Assembly (NCBI RefSeq): GCF_014650875.1
Contig: NZ_BMVU01000017.1
Location: 62,001 to 126,000 of the forward strand
Origin: Streptomyces minutiscleroticus
Lineage (GTDB): Bacteria > Actinomycetota > Actinomycetes > Streptomycetales > Streptomycetaceae
DNA length: 64,000 nucleotides
Direction: 5' to 3'
Positions 8,977 to 17,612 of this stretch are shown here, piece by piece. The notes under the pieces are model-generated. The model was not told the DNA's origin, searched no databases, and saw only the letters and a program-made list of their open reading frames with translations. The translations under genes were made by a program, and so were the position numbers. The first letter of the stretch is position 1. Every line of letters starts with the position of its first letter.

Positions 8977-9753
8977 ATGGCGAACGGCACAACGACCCCG
9001 TGGCGGGCGAAGACGGCACTGGTGGCCGGAGGCACGCGGGGTGCGGGACTGGCCATTGCCCACGCCCTGGCGGCCCGCGGCTGCCGGGTGTATCTGGGAT
9101 ACGCTCATGACGAGACCGCGGCGAAGGAGGCGGTGGCCGAACTTGCGTCACTGCCCGGTCCGGTTACTGCTCTGCGGGGTGACGTCACGCTGACGAGCAC
9201 CTTGCCGCGGCAGATTGCCCGGCTTCGGCAGGAGCACGGCCGCTTGGACATCTTCGTCCACAGCGTCTCCTCGTTCCACCGGATGAGCGCTGTTGCCCCG
9301 AAGCCGGAGGACATCCGCGCGGACCTTGCAACCGCGCTGGCACCGCTGACGCTGGGCGCGCGATCCCTGAAACGGGCCATGTCAGGCGGCCCGGGCCGTA
9401 TCCTCGTCGTGACCAGCAACGGCTCCCGACGCGTCGTGCCCGACTACGTCAGCGCCGGCCTGGCAAAAGCAGCGTTGGAGGCGCAAGTCCGCTATCTGGC
9501 AGCGGAACTGGCGCCCTGCGGGATCACGGTCAATGCGGTGTCCACGGCCAAGCTCGACAAAGGACACGCGGACACCAGCGGGAATCCGGACGCCGAGGCA
9601 GTCGGGGCAGCACTGCAGCGGCGGACCCCGGCCGGACGGCTGACGACGCCCACGGACATCGCTGACGTCGCTGCCCTGCTCTGCGCGGATGAGGCCGGTT
9701 GGATACAGGGGCAGGTGCTCACGGCCGACGGCGGTTTGAGTCTGCTCGCCTGA
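8977..9753 (+). CDS. FabL-like SDR, probable enoyl-ACP reductase type
   Basis: 258 aa, classical SDR size. The coenzyme loop is VAGGTRGAGLAIA. The catalytic segment PDYVSAGLAKAALE spaces Tyr and Lys by six residues (Y-x6-K), as in FabI/FabL enoyl reductases, not the Y-x3-K of ketoreductases. The C-terminal TPAGRLTTPTDIADVAALL and QGQVLTADGG also resemble FabL. It starts one base after the ACP stop, so it probably acts on ACP-bound intermediates. Default annotation as a polyketide 9-ketoreductase would be misleading; the substrate is unknown. Confidence 0.85.
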   Translation: MANGTTTPWRAKTALVAGGTRGAGLAIAHALAARGCRVYLGYAHDETAAKEAVAELASLPGPVTALRGDVTLTSTLPRQIARLRQEHGRLDIFVHSVSSFHRMSAVAPKPEDIRADLATALAPLTLGARSLKRAMSGGPGRILVVTSNGSRRVVPDYVSAGLAKAALEAQVRYLAAELAPCGITVNAVSTAKLDKGHADTSGNPDAEAVGAALQRRTPAGRLTTPTDIADVAALLCADEAGWIQGQVLTADGGLSLLA

Positions 9754-9799
9754 GGTCCTCGATGCATGGCACCGCCATAAGGGACGGAGACAGGAACCC

Positions 9800-10576
9800 A
9801 TGAGAATCATCGATCTGTCCACACCCGTCGACGCGTCCGGCTGGGAACCGGACCCGGTCGAGCATCAGATCTTGAGCCCCGCCGAAGGTGCTAAGCACAT
9901 GAGTGAGGAGATGCGCACCCACTTCGGCGTGGAATTCGACCCGGCCGATCTGCCGGACCAGGAGTTGCTGTCGATCGACACCCTGACCCTGACCTCGCAC
10001 ACCGGCACCCACGTCGATGCTCCGTCGCACTATGGTTCCGTTGCCCGGTACGGAGACGGTCGGCCGCGCCACATAGACGAGCTGCCTCTGGAGTGGTTCT
10101 ACGCCCCGGGCATGGTGCTGGACCTGGTTGACGCTGGACCGGGCGCCGTGGACGCGTCGTTCCTTCGCACCCGGCTGGACCGCGTCGGCCGGGACCCGGA
10201 CCCCGGTGACATCGTCCTGCTGCGCACGGGCGCTGACAGGCTGGCCGGTACCCCGGCCTACTTCACCGACTTCACCGGCTTGGACGCCTCGGCCACACAC
10301 CTGCTGCTGGACATGGGCGTCCGTGTGATCGGCACAGACGCATTCAGCCTGGACGCGCCGTTCCGACACATGATCAACCAGTTCCATGGGACGGGTGACA
10401 GAAGCGTCCTGTGGCCCGCCCACTTCGTGGGCCGGGACCGCGAGTACTGCCAGATCGAACGCCTCTTCGGACTTGACGCGCTGCCGGGGCCGACAGGATT
10501 CACCGTTGCTTGTTTCCCGGTGAAGATCAAGGGCGCTGGGGCGGGCTGGACCAGGGCGGTAGGCATCGTCCCGTGA
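9800..10576 (+). CDS. PF04199-type polyketide cyclase (kynurenine-formamidase fold)
   Basis: 258 aa. The metal/catalytic motif TSHTGTHVDAPSHYG and the later LLDMGVRVIGTDAFSLD define the cyclase/KynB family. Members in aromatic PKS clusters close later rings by aldol chemistry. It is third in the ACP-SDR-cyclase operon, 46 bp after the SDR. It is the last gene of the type II cluster on this side; a transposase scar follows. Confidence 0.88.
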   Translation: MRIIDLSTPVDASGWEPDPVEHQILSPAEGAKHMSEEMRTHFGVEFDPADLPDQELLSIDTLTLTSHTGTHVDAPSHYGSVARYGDGRPRHIDELPLEWFYAPGMVLDLVDAGPGAVDASFLRTRLDRVGRDPDPGDIVLLRTGADRLAGTPAYFTDFTGLDASATHLLLDMGVRVIGTDAFSLDAPFRHMINQFHGTGDRSVLWPAHFVGRDREYCQIERLFGLDALPGPTGFTVACFPVKIKGAGAGWTRAVGIVP

Positions 10577-10914
10577 ACCTTCTGCGGCATGTGGCAACCA
10601 AGGTGACCGGCACCGGAGCAGGTACTGAAGCTGGTAGCCACCCCAACCGTAAAAGCCGACTCACGCATCAGCACAAGACAACGTGGCACAGGCCGGCGCC
10701 AAGACCGCAGGCTTCGGCACGGATGCCCGCCCCCCGCACGAGCGGACTGTCAGGAGGCGTACAACCGTCTGCCGGGCCGGAGGCTTGTGTCAGCGGAGAC
10801 GCTTACTTGGTCCTCTGGGCTGCGTACGCCTTTGGAATCACTGATTATACCGCCGTGGCCCACTGGTCACTGTGGCGTGACCGGGTTACGCACGTCCCTG
10901 GGATCTCTCCCTGA
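10577..10914. other. Intergenic, no gene seen
   Basis: About 340 bp with no ORF of believable codon use. A short AT-rich patch (GATTATACCG, near 10843) is unusual for the region. It leads directly into the IS3-type remnant and may be part of the same insertion or deletion scar. Confidence 0.5.
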
Positions 10915-11112
10915 GTGGTGGACACGCTGATACTGGATCTGCTTGATCCAGGCGAAGCGGGAAAGACCGCCGGTGGCGCCGAAGGACCACTCGGACGAGT
11001 TCAAGGCCGATGCCGTGGCCCTGCACGAGTCCGCGCCCGGAGCGACGTACAAAGGCATCGCCGCCGACCTCGGCGGCGACCGACCCGGGCCTTCGGCCAT
11101 TTCACCCCCAAG
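10915..11112 (+). mobile_element. Decayed IS3-family transposase OrfA remnant
   Basis: From 10943 the reading frame gives PKDHSDEF, KADAVALHESAPGATYK and GIAADLGGD. This matches the N-terminus of OrfA-type helix-turn-helix transposases common in Streptomyces (pattern PKxYxxEFxxDAVALxxSxPGATYxxxAxDLG). The match breaks after about 50 residues, where the normal LRxWV helix should follow; no OrfB and no right end remain. The preceding GGTGGACACGCTGATACTGG resembles the usual leader of such elements. It marks the join between the type II PKS cluster and the NRPS cluster. Confidence 0.7.
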
Positions 11113-11141
11113 CCGTGCTTCGCACACGCGCCGGTTGCGCA

Positions 11142-12554
11142 CTACGGCTTCATGGACTCCCCCGGCCCCAGGTTCGGCTTCCCCCTCGTGGAAAGCCAGG
11201 TCCGGAACAGGTCGTCCAGTGGCTGCCCGGAGATCTCCTCCGCGAGCTGAATGAAGTCGGCGGTATCCGCATTGCCGTAGCGGTGCAGCTCCGCCCAGGT
11301 CGGCAGCAGCCTGAAGAACGCCGTGTCACCGATGCGTTCGCGCAACGCCTGCAAGGTCATCGCACCGCGCTGGTAGACCGCGGAGGCGAACATCGAGTCG
11401 CGTTGCGGGTCGGCCACCTCGGTCTGCCAGAAGGCGTTGTCGGCCGGACGGGCATCGTAAGCGGCGCGGAAGGAGTCGTGGGCGGTACGGGTGCCCTGGT
11501 GCTCGGCCCACAGCCACTGGGCGTAAGTCGCGAAGCCCTCATTGAGCCAGATGTCCTTCCAGCGCTTCACCGACACCGAGTCGCCGAACCACTGATGGGC
11601 CAGCTCGTGCACGATCGTCGTCTCGTTGCGCACGGCGGAGTAGATCGGCTTCGACTGCGCCTCCAGTGAGAACCCGGCCGCCGGCATGTCGTCGACGATC
11701 GCCCCGGTCTCCTCGAACGGATACGGACCGAAGACTTGCGACCAGTAGTCGGTGGCCGCGGCGGTGACGGCGTACACGTCCACGCTGTTGCTGCCGGCCA
11801 GCTTCGGATCGATCGCGACATGGATCGGGACACCGCCGGGTGTCCTCCCGCTCCTCACATCGAACTTCCCGATGGTCACGGTCGTGAGGTAGGTGGCCAT
11901 GGGCCGGCTCTCCCGCCAGTGGGTGTAGGTCGAGTCGCCCTCGTCGTACGTGGAGAGAAGCCGGCCGTTGGAGACGGCGCTCAGGCCCTTGGGGGCACGG
12001 ATCCGGATGTCGTAGGTCGCCTTGTCGGAAACATGGTCGCTGGACGGGAACCAGGTGGAAGCGGCGTTGGGTTCGCACGCCACGAAGACGCCGTCGTCGG
12101 TCTTCAGCCATCCGTAGTCGGAGCCGACGATCGGGCCGGACAGGGGGTGCGGAAGGCCACCGTAGGTGACGGTGACGGTGAAGGTGCGGTTCCCGGCGAG
12201 TGATCCGTGCGGGGTGATGCGCAATTCGTCGCCATCGTGCGTGAACGGGGCGTGTCTGCCATTGACCTCGACGCCTTTGACCTTCAGCTGCTGCAGGTCC
12301 AGGTCGAAGGAGGAGAGGTCCTGGATCGCGCGTGCGGTGATTGTCGTACGGCCGTCCAGGCGGCCCGACACCGGGTCGTACGCGATGTCGAGGTCGTAGT
12401 GACGGGCATCGAATCCGCCGTTGCCCAGCTGCGGGAAGTACGAATCGCCGATGCCGTCTGCCCCAGGGGCGGGGGCCGGGGAGGCGGCGACGACGAGCGA
12501 GGAGGCCACAGCAGCGGCAGCGGCCCGTGCGCGCGCCGAGCGGAACAGTTTCAT
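11142..12554 (-). CDS. Secreted M1-family zinc aminopeptidase
   Basis: 470 aa. The first ~33 residues form a signal peptide (basic MKLFRSARAR, then an alanine/valine-rich core). Zinc ligands are H316-E317-x2-H320 in HELAHQWFG, plus E339 in WLNEGFATY, the M1 HExxH-x18-E signature. The protein is shorter than PepN (about 850 aa), as in compact secreted Streptomyces M1 enzymes. It follows the last condensation gene by 47 bp on the same strand, so it probably belongs to the NRPS operon. There it could trim the product or act as a resistance target copy. Confidence 0.9.
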   Translation of the reverse strand: MKLFRSARARAAAAAVASSLVVAASPAPAPGADGIGDSYFPQLGNGGFDARHYDLDIAYDPVSGRLDGRTTITARAIQDLSSFDLDLQQLKVKGVEVNGRHAPFTHDGDELRITPHGSLAGNRTFTVTVTYGGLPHPLSGPIVGSDYGWLKTDDGVFVACEPNAASTWFPSSDHVSDKATYDIRIRAPKGLSAVSNGRLLSTYDEGDSTYTHWRESRPMATYLTTVTIGKFDVRSGRTPGGVPIHVAIDPKLAGSNSVDVYAVTAAATDYWSQVFGPYPFEETGAIVDDMPAAGFSLEAQSKPIYSAVRNETTIVHELAHQWFGDSVSVKRWKDIWLNEGFATYAQWLWAEHQGTRTAHDSFRAAYDARPADNAFWQTEVADPQRDSMFASAVYQRGAMTLQALRERIGDTAFFRLLPTWAELHRYGNADTADFIQLAEEISGQPLDDLFRTWLSTRGKPNLGPGESMKP

Positions 12555-12604
12555 GAGTCGTCCATTCGGGTTGACGGAGACGAGAGCAACGGAGACCTTG
12601 CGCT

Positions 12605-13957
12605 TCAGCGACGTCCTGCTGTCGTGCCCTCGGCCCGCTGCGGCAGGTTCTCGAAGGGACGCAGCGGGTCTGCGGTCGCGGTGGCGAGCAGGGTGCGGAA
12701 GCGGTCCGCGACGCGCTGGGCGGTTGCCGGCGTGAAGAGGTCGGTGCTGTATTCGAGGCGACCGGCGTAGCGTCCCGCGGAGAGGGTGAGGCTCAAGGAG
12801 AGGTCGAGCTTCGCCGTCGCGGTGTCGCCGAGCTCGGTGGTGACCGTGCAGCCGGGCAGGACGAGCGCGGTCCGGTCGCCCTCGTGGTAGCCGAACATCA
12901 ATTGGAATACCGGGTTGAAAGCGGGATCACGGGCCGGGTTCAGCTCTTCCACCAACACCTCGAACGGCAGCGCCCGGTGGGCCATCGCCTGTCTGCTCTC
13001 GTCCCGGGCCAGGTGCACCAGCTCCCGGAACGTTGGCGCTTCGGACATCCGCAGGCGGTGAACGACTGTGTTCACGTACATGCCGATCACCGCGTACTGG
13101 GTCTCCCGCTGACGGCAGGTCATCGGAGTGCCGATGACGGTCTCGTCGCCGCCGCCCTCGGCCCGGATCAAGGCGGCGAAGGCGGCGAGCAGGACAGCGA
13201 ACGGGGTCGCGCGGCAGGACCGGGCCAGCAGGGCGACCCGGTCGGTCACTGCGGAGTCGACGGTGAAGCGGACGTGGCCGCCCTCGAAGCTGCGCAGGGG
13301 CGGGCGGGGACGGTCGGCCGGGAGCGTTACCGGGGTACGGATGCCCGACAGGTGCTTCAGCCAGTACTCCCGGGCGGCGAGCAGCGCGCGGTCCGTCAGG
13401 CGAGCGGTCTGGTCCTCGGCATAGTCGGCGTACTGCTCCCGCAGTGGCGGCAGTCCGGGGGGCGACCCCGCGAGCAGGGCCGTGTAGAGGGCCGACAGCT
13501 CGCGCTGGAGGATGTCCAGGGACCAGCCGTCGCAGGCGATGTGGTGGAGCGTGAGGCACAGGCGGTGGCGGCGGGGTGCCACACGCACCAGCAGCGGGCG
13601 GATCACCGGATCCGTGCTCAGGTCGAACGGCCGCCTCGCCTCAGCGGCCGTTCGCCGGTCCGCCTCGGCCTCCGGGTCGTCGTACGCCGATACGTCCGCA
13701 AGAGGGATGCGCACTGGTGTCGCGGGGCGGACGAACTGGCGCAGGGCGCCCGACCGCACCCGGTAGCCGGTGCGCAGGATCTCGTGCCGGCGAAGAAGCT
13801 CGGTCAGGGCTTGTTCCAGCAGCCCGGCCCTGAGATCGCCGTCGATCCGGTGGACCAGCGGGACGTTGTAGACGGCCGACCCCGGATGGAGCCGGTCAAG
13901 GATCCACACCTGCCGCTGGGCGCTGGAGACAGCGCGGTCGCCTGGCTCAGCAGCCAC
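12605..13957 (-). CDS. Free-standing NRPS condensation domain
   Basis: 450 aa, a single C domain with no fused partners. The catalytic motif HHIACDG is at residues 138-144. Other C-domain signatures are SSAQRQVWILDRL (C1), MYVNTVVHRLRM and HRALPFEVLVEEL. It forms a peptide bond between two carrier-bound acyl groups. GTG 13957 overlaps the A-PCP gene end by 11 bp. It is one of two separate C proteins, so at least two condensations are expected. Confidence 0.92.
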   Translation of the reverse strand: MAAEPGDRAVSSAQRQVWILDRLHPGSAVYNVPLVHRIDGDLRAGLLEQALTELLRRHEILRTGYRVRSGALRQFVRPATPVRIPLADVSAYDDPEAEADRRTAAEARRPFDLSTDPVIRPLLVRVAPRRHRLCLTLHHIACDGWSLDILQRELSALYTALLAGSPPGLPPLREQYADYAEDQTARLTDRALLAAREYWLKHLSGIRTPVTLPADRPRPPLRSFEGGHVRFTVDSAVTDRVALLARSCRATPFAVLLAAFAALIRAEGGGDETVIGTPMTCRQRETQYAVIGMYVNTVVHRLRMSEAPTFRELVHLARDESRQAMAHRALPFEVLVEELNPARDPAFNPVFQLMFGYHEGDRTALVLPGCTVTTELGDTATAKLDLSLSLTLSAGRYAGRLEYSTDLFTPATAQRVADRFRTLLATATADPLRPFENLPQRAEGTTAGRR

Positions 13958-15692
13958 GGGACACCTCAGCAGCCAGTCGGACGACCGTGGGGTCGTAGAG
14001 GAAGTCTCCCAGTGCTACTTCGGTGGCGAACCGGTTGTTGACCTGCGACACCAGCCGCATCGCCAGCAGTGAGTGCCCGCCCAGGGCGAAGAAGTCGTCG
14101 GTGACACCCACACGGTCCAGGCCCAGCAGCTCCGCCGTGAGCTCGGCGAGTTCCCGCTCCAGGTCGGTGCGCGGCTGTACGGCGTCGGTGTCGGGCCCCT
14201 CGGGCGGTGCCGGCGGCAGTGCCGCTCGGTCGATCTTCCCCGTTGCCGTCAGGGGCAGGGCGGAATGGACCATGAACGCGGACGGGACCATCCACTCGGG
14301 AAGTCGGCCGGCGAGGAACTCGCGCAGCCCGGCCGGCCGGGTGCCGGGAACCGCGGGCACCACATGGGCCACCAGCCGGCGTTCGCCCGCCGCGCCCTCC
14401 ACGACCACGGCGAGCTGTCTGATGTCGGGGTGCCGGCCCAGCGTCGCCTCCACCTCGCCCGGCTCCACCCGGTAGCCTCGGATCTTGACCTGGTCGTCGA
14501 TGCGGCCGAGGAACTCCAGCATCCCGTCCGCCCGGCAGCGCACCAGGTCTCCGGTGCGGTACATGCGCGCACCGGGCTCGGTGGCGAACGGGTCGGGCAG
14601 GAAGCGCTCTCGGGTCTGCTCGGGCTGTCCGGCGTATCCGCGGGCGACTCCGGGGCCGCCGATGAACAGCTCGCCCGCCGCCCCGTCCGCGACCGGCCGC
14701 AGTCCGGAGTCGAGAACGTAGCAGCTGGTGTTCGCTATGGGGCGGCCGATCGGCACCGACGTCGCGTCGGCAGGAACCGACTCGATCGGTCCGCAGACCG
14801 CGAAAGTGGTGGTCTCCGTGGGACCGTAGCCGTTCAGGAAGCGTGCCGGGCGGAGGTCCCGGGGGCTGCCGGCCAGCCGGCGCGCCCGGGAGGCGTCGAC
14901 GACGTCCCCGCCGACCAGCAGGTTGCGCAGCCCGCGGAAACTGTCGGGCCGGTCGGTCATCACCTCGGTGAACAGCGCGGACGTGAGAAACATGGTGGTG
15001 ATGCGGTGGGCGGCCAGCGCCGGTCCGAGCGCACCGGGCGTCAGCACGGTCTCGGCCGGGATCACGCACAGGGTGCCCCCGTGCAGCAGCGCGCCCCACA
15101 CCTCGAAGGTGAACGCGTCGAACGACGGGTCGGCCACCTGGGCGATCCGCTCGTCGGGGCCGAAGCTCACGTAGTCGGTTCGGCAGACCAGACGCAGCAC
15201 CGACCGGTGCTCGACCATGACTCCCTTGGGCCGGCCGGTCGACCCGGAGGTGAACAGCACGTACGCCAGCGCGCGGGAGTCGGCGGGCAGCGGCAGGGGG
15301 GTCGACGGCCATGCCGCCGCGAGGCGCAGTTCCTCACGGCTCACCGTCACGGTGGCCTGTGCGTCGGCCAGCATCTCCCGTTGCCGTTCCCGGGGGTGGC
15401 CGGGGCCGACGGGTACGTAGGCGCCGCCGGCCTTCAACACCGCGAGGACCGCGGTGACCATCTCGTGGCCGCGGTCCAGCAGCACGCCGACCCGCGATCC
15501 GGGCCCCACGCCCTGGGCGCGCAGCAGATGGGCCAGGCGGTTGGAGCGCTCGTCCAGTTCCGCGTACGTCACCCTGTGGTCTGCGTCGACGACGGCGACG
15601 GCATCCGGGCGCCCGCGCGCCTGCTCGGTGAAGAGCAGGGGAATCGTCGAGTCCGCCGGGAAGGGCGTCGTGGGGCCATGCAGAATGCTCAC
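13947..15692 (-). CDS. NRPS adenylation-thiolation didomain (A-PCP)
   Basis: 581 aa. The adenylation domain (about 1-500) has LFTSGSTGRPKGV (A3), NGYGPTETT (A5), YRTGDLVR (A7), RIDDQVKIRGYRVEPGEVE (A8) and TGKIDRAALP (A10). The carrier domain ends the protein with FFALGGHSLLAM (Ser541). The specificity pocket begins with D-A in SFDAFTFEVW, so a standard alpha-amino acid is expected; the rest of the code was not assigned with confidence. The GTG start overlaps the methyltransferase stop (GTGA). Confidence 0.93.
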   Translation of the reverse strand: MSILHGPTTPFPADSTIPLLFTEQARGRPDAVAVVDADHRVTYAELDERSNRLAHLLRAQGVGPGSRVGVLLDRGHEMVTAVLAVLKAGGAYVPVGPGHPRERQREMLADAQATVTVSREELRLAAAWPSTPLPLPADSRALAYVLFTSGSTGRPKGVMVEHRSVLRLVCRTDYVSFGPDERIAQVADPSFDAFTFEVWGALLHGGTLCVIPAETVLTPGALGPALAAHRITTMFLTSALFTEVMTDRPDSFRGLRNLLVGGDVVDASRARRLAGSPRDLRPARFLNGYGPTETTTFAVCGPIESVPADATSVPIGRPIANTSCYVLDSGLRPVADGAAGELFIGGPGVARGYAGQPEQTRERFLPDPFATEPGARMYRTGDLVRCRADGMLEFLGRIDDQVKIRGYRVEPGEVEATLGRHPDIRQLAVVVEGAAGERRLVAHVVPAVPGTRPAGLREFLAGRLPEWMVPSAFMVHSALPLTATGKIDRAALPPAPPEGPDTDAVQPRTDLERELAELTAELLGLDRVGVTDDFFALGGHSLLAMRLVSQVNNRFATEVALGDFLYDPTVVRLAAEVSRGC

Positions 15693-16525
15693 TTCGTCCG
15701 CTCCTGTTCCTTATCCGTCGGGTGCGCCTGTCCCGCCTGCGTGCGGGCGTCGTCGATGAGGTCGCCGTCGTAGCGGATGCGGCCGCCGGGGCCGGCGTAC
15801 CGCGGTGGTCGCCCGCTGGTGCGGCGGATCATCGTGACGCTGTTCTGCCGGAGTTTGTGGGGCTCGAGGAGGTTGAGGATCTCCAGTTCGCCCGGTCTCG
15901 ACCGCTGGAGCCCGGCCAGGTAGCGCAGGATCGCCTCGCCCTCCGGGTACGTCATCAGGTAGTGCAGGACCGCCACGCCGCCCTCGGGGTTGATGCGGTC
16001 CAGGAAGTGGTCGAGGAAGTACAGGCAGTCCCACGCGTCCACCCAGGCCAGGTCGATCGGTTCGAAGTCCGGCGGCAGCGCGGCGTCGCATGCGCGCAGC
16101 GGGGCGTCGACGATCGTGACCTGGTGCGTCAGTCCGAGGTCGTCCAGCACCTGCGCCACCTGCCGCGCGGAGGACTCCGCGATGGAGCCGTCGTCGACCG
16201 CGACGAAGACCGGGCGGTACGGTTCGAGGTAGCTCGCCGGTGCCGCCAGCGGTGGCTCGGCACGCAGCCAGGCATCGTCCAGCGGGGTCTCGCTGCTCAG
16301 GTACGAGCGGGTCTTGGCGGCGAGGGCCACTGACTCCTGCCGTACTCGGCGGCTCGTTCGGTCCAGGGCCGCAGCCAGGAACGGCGTGGTATAGCCCATG
16401 CCGACCTCCAGAACCCTGCGGGGGCGGGTGATGTCGACGAGGTTGGCCAGGAAGGGAGCGATGGTTTCGGTGCCCATGCCGGGCACACGCAGTGCGGCGA
16501 CCGCCGTGTCGAAGTCAGTGGTCAC
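15689..16525 (-). CDS. Class I SAM-dependent methyltransferase-like protein
   Basis: 278 aa. RRVLEVGMGYTTPFLAAAL is a motif I (SAM-binding) variant, DAPLRACDAALP is in the motif II position, and AWVDAWDCLYFLDHFLDR follows. It probably methylates a carrier-bound intermediate or the released product. It overlaps both neighbours (LLM upstream by 11 bp, A-PCP downstream by a GTGA), so it is integral to the NRPS operon. N-, O- or C-methylation cannot be decided from sequence. Confidence 0.7.
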   Translation of the reverse strand: MTTDFDTAVAALRVPGMGTETIAPFLANLVDITRPRRVLEVGMGYTTPFLAAALDRTSRRVRQESVALAAKTRSYLSSETPLDDAWLRAEPPLAAPASYLEPYRPVFVAVDDGSIAESSARQVAQVLDDLGLTHQVTIVDAPLRACDAALPPDFEPIDLAWVDAWDCLYFLDHFLDRINPEGGVAVLHYLMTYPEGEAILRYLAGLQRSRPGELEILNLLEPHKLRQNSVTMIRRTSGRPPRYAGPGGRIRYDGDLIDDARTQAGQAHPTDKEQERTK

Positions 16526-17612
16526 CTGTCGCTCCCCGGTGGCGCAGGCCGGCCAGGCGTTCCAGACCGGCCAGGACGGTGTCGGCCGGCAGGCCGAAGT
16601 CGATCAGGCAGGCCACCTCGTCCACCCCTATGCGGCGCAGGCGCTCGATCACGCGGCGGGCCTTGGCGGGGGTTCCCAGCAGTCCGCCGTGGTCGAAGTA
16701 GCGGTCGAAGGAGCGCTGGACCAGGAAGTCGACGTCGGCGGGGCGCAGTCGCGCCGGGTCGATGCCGCGTCTTCCGTCCAGCCGTGAGCCCAGGAGCAGC
16801 CCGAGGGAGTCGTGCAGATAGCGGCGGAGCGGCTCCCCGACCAGTTCTTTGACTTCGTCCTCGTCGTCGCCCAGATAGGTGTGCACCATGAGGGCCACGT
16901 GGCCGCCGCCCGCGCTCGCGGTCCGGTACTCGGCGATATTGCGGGCGAGGTCGTCGATGTCCTGGCCCAGTAGGTGGGTGAGGATGCCGGCTCCCATGGC
17001 GCCGGCCCGGCGGAAGGTCTCGGTGTGGCCGGCGCTGGTGATCCAGACCGGCAGTTCGGGCTGGACCGGCTGGGGGTGGATGCGGACGCGCTGCTCGGCG
17101 CCGGTGCCGTCGCGGACGGTCAGGGTCTCGCCCCGCCACAAGCGGCGCACCTGCTCCGCGTGGTCCAGCACCAGGCTGCGCCGGTCGGCGTACGCCTCGG
17201 GGCGCAGCGCGAAGTCCACGGCGTGCCAGCCGGAGGCGAAGGAGACGCCGGCCCGCCCGTCGGAGAGGTTGTCCACCACGGACCATTCCTCGGCGATTCG
17301 CAGCGGATGGTGGAGCGGCGCCACGACGCTGCCCGCCCGGATCGCGACGCGTTCGGTGGCGACCGCCACCGCGGCACCGGTCACCGCCGGGTTCGGGTAG
17401 AGGCCGCCGAAGGGGTGGAAGTGGCGCTCCGGGGTCCACACCGCGGCGAAGCCGTGGGCGTCGGCGAAGCGGGCGCCGTCGAGCAGGAGTCCGTAGCGGT
17501 CGCTCTTGATCTCGTCGCTGTCGCCGGCGAAGTAGAACAGGCTCAGGTCGACGTCCGTCGACGGGACGGCATGGAGTGCGGTCGGGACGGACGGGTCAGG
17601 CGGAGACGGCAT
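16515..17612 (-). CDS. Luciferase-like (LLM) flavin monooxygenase of natural-product type
   Basis: 365 aa. DLSLFYFAGDSDEIKSDRYG, WTPERHFHPFGGLYPNP, RAGSVVAPLHHPLRIAEEW and GRAGVSFASGWHAVDF are hallmarks of the LLM subfamily (TIGR04020-like) found beside or inside NRPS/PKS enzymes. It uses reduced flavin and O2, and members are thought to oxidise carrier-tethered substrates. Its end overlaps the methyltransferase and its start overlaps the end of the A-domain gene by 17 bp. The site of oxygenation is unknown. Confidence 0.9.
   Translation of the reverse strand: MPSPPDPSVPTALHAVPSTDVDLSLFYFAGDSDEIKSDRYGLLLDGARFADAHGFAAVWTPERHFHPFGGLYPNPAVTGAAVAVATERVAIRAGSVVAPLHHPLRIAEEWSVVDNLSDGRAGVSFASGWHAVDFALRPEAYADRRSLVLDHAEQVRRLWRGETLTVRDGTGAEQRVRIHPQPVQPELPVWITSAGHTETFRRAGAMGAGILTHLLGQDIDDLARNIAEYRTASAGGGHVALMVHTYLGDDEDEVKELVGEPLRRYLHDSLGLLLGSRLDGRRGIDPARLRPADVDFLVQRSFDRYFDHGGLLGTPAKARRVIERLRRIGVDEVACLIDFGLPADTVLAGLERLAGLRHRGATGDH

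Noticed and set aside
8977..9753. Polyketide 9-ketoreductase
   Set aside because: Catalytic spacing is Y-x6-K and the sequence resembles FabL, not actIII-type ketoreductases.
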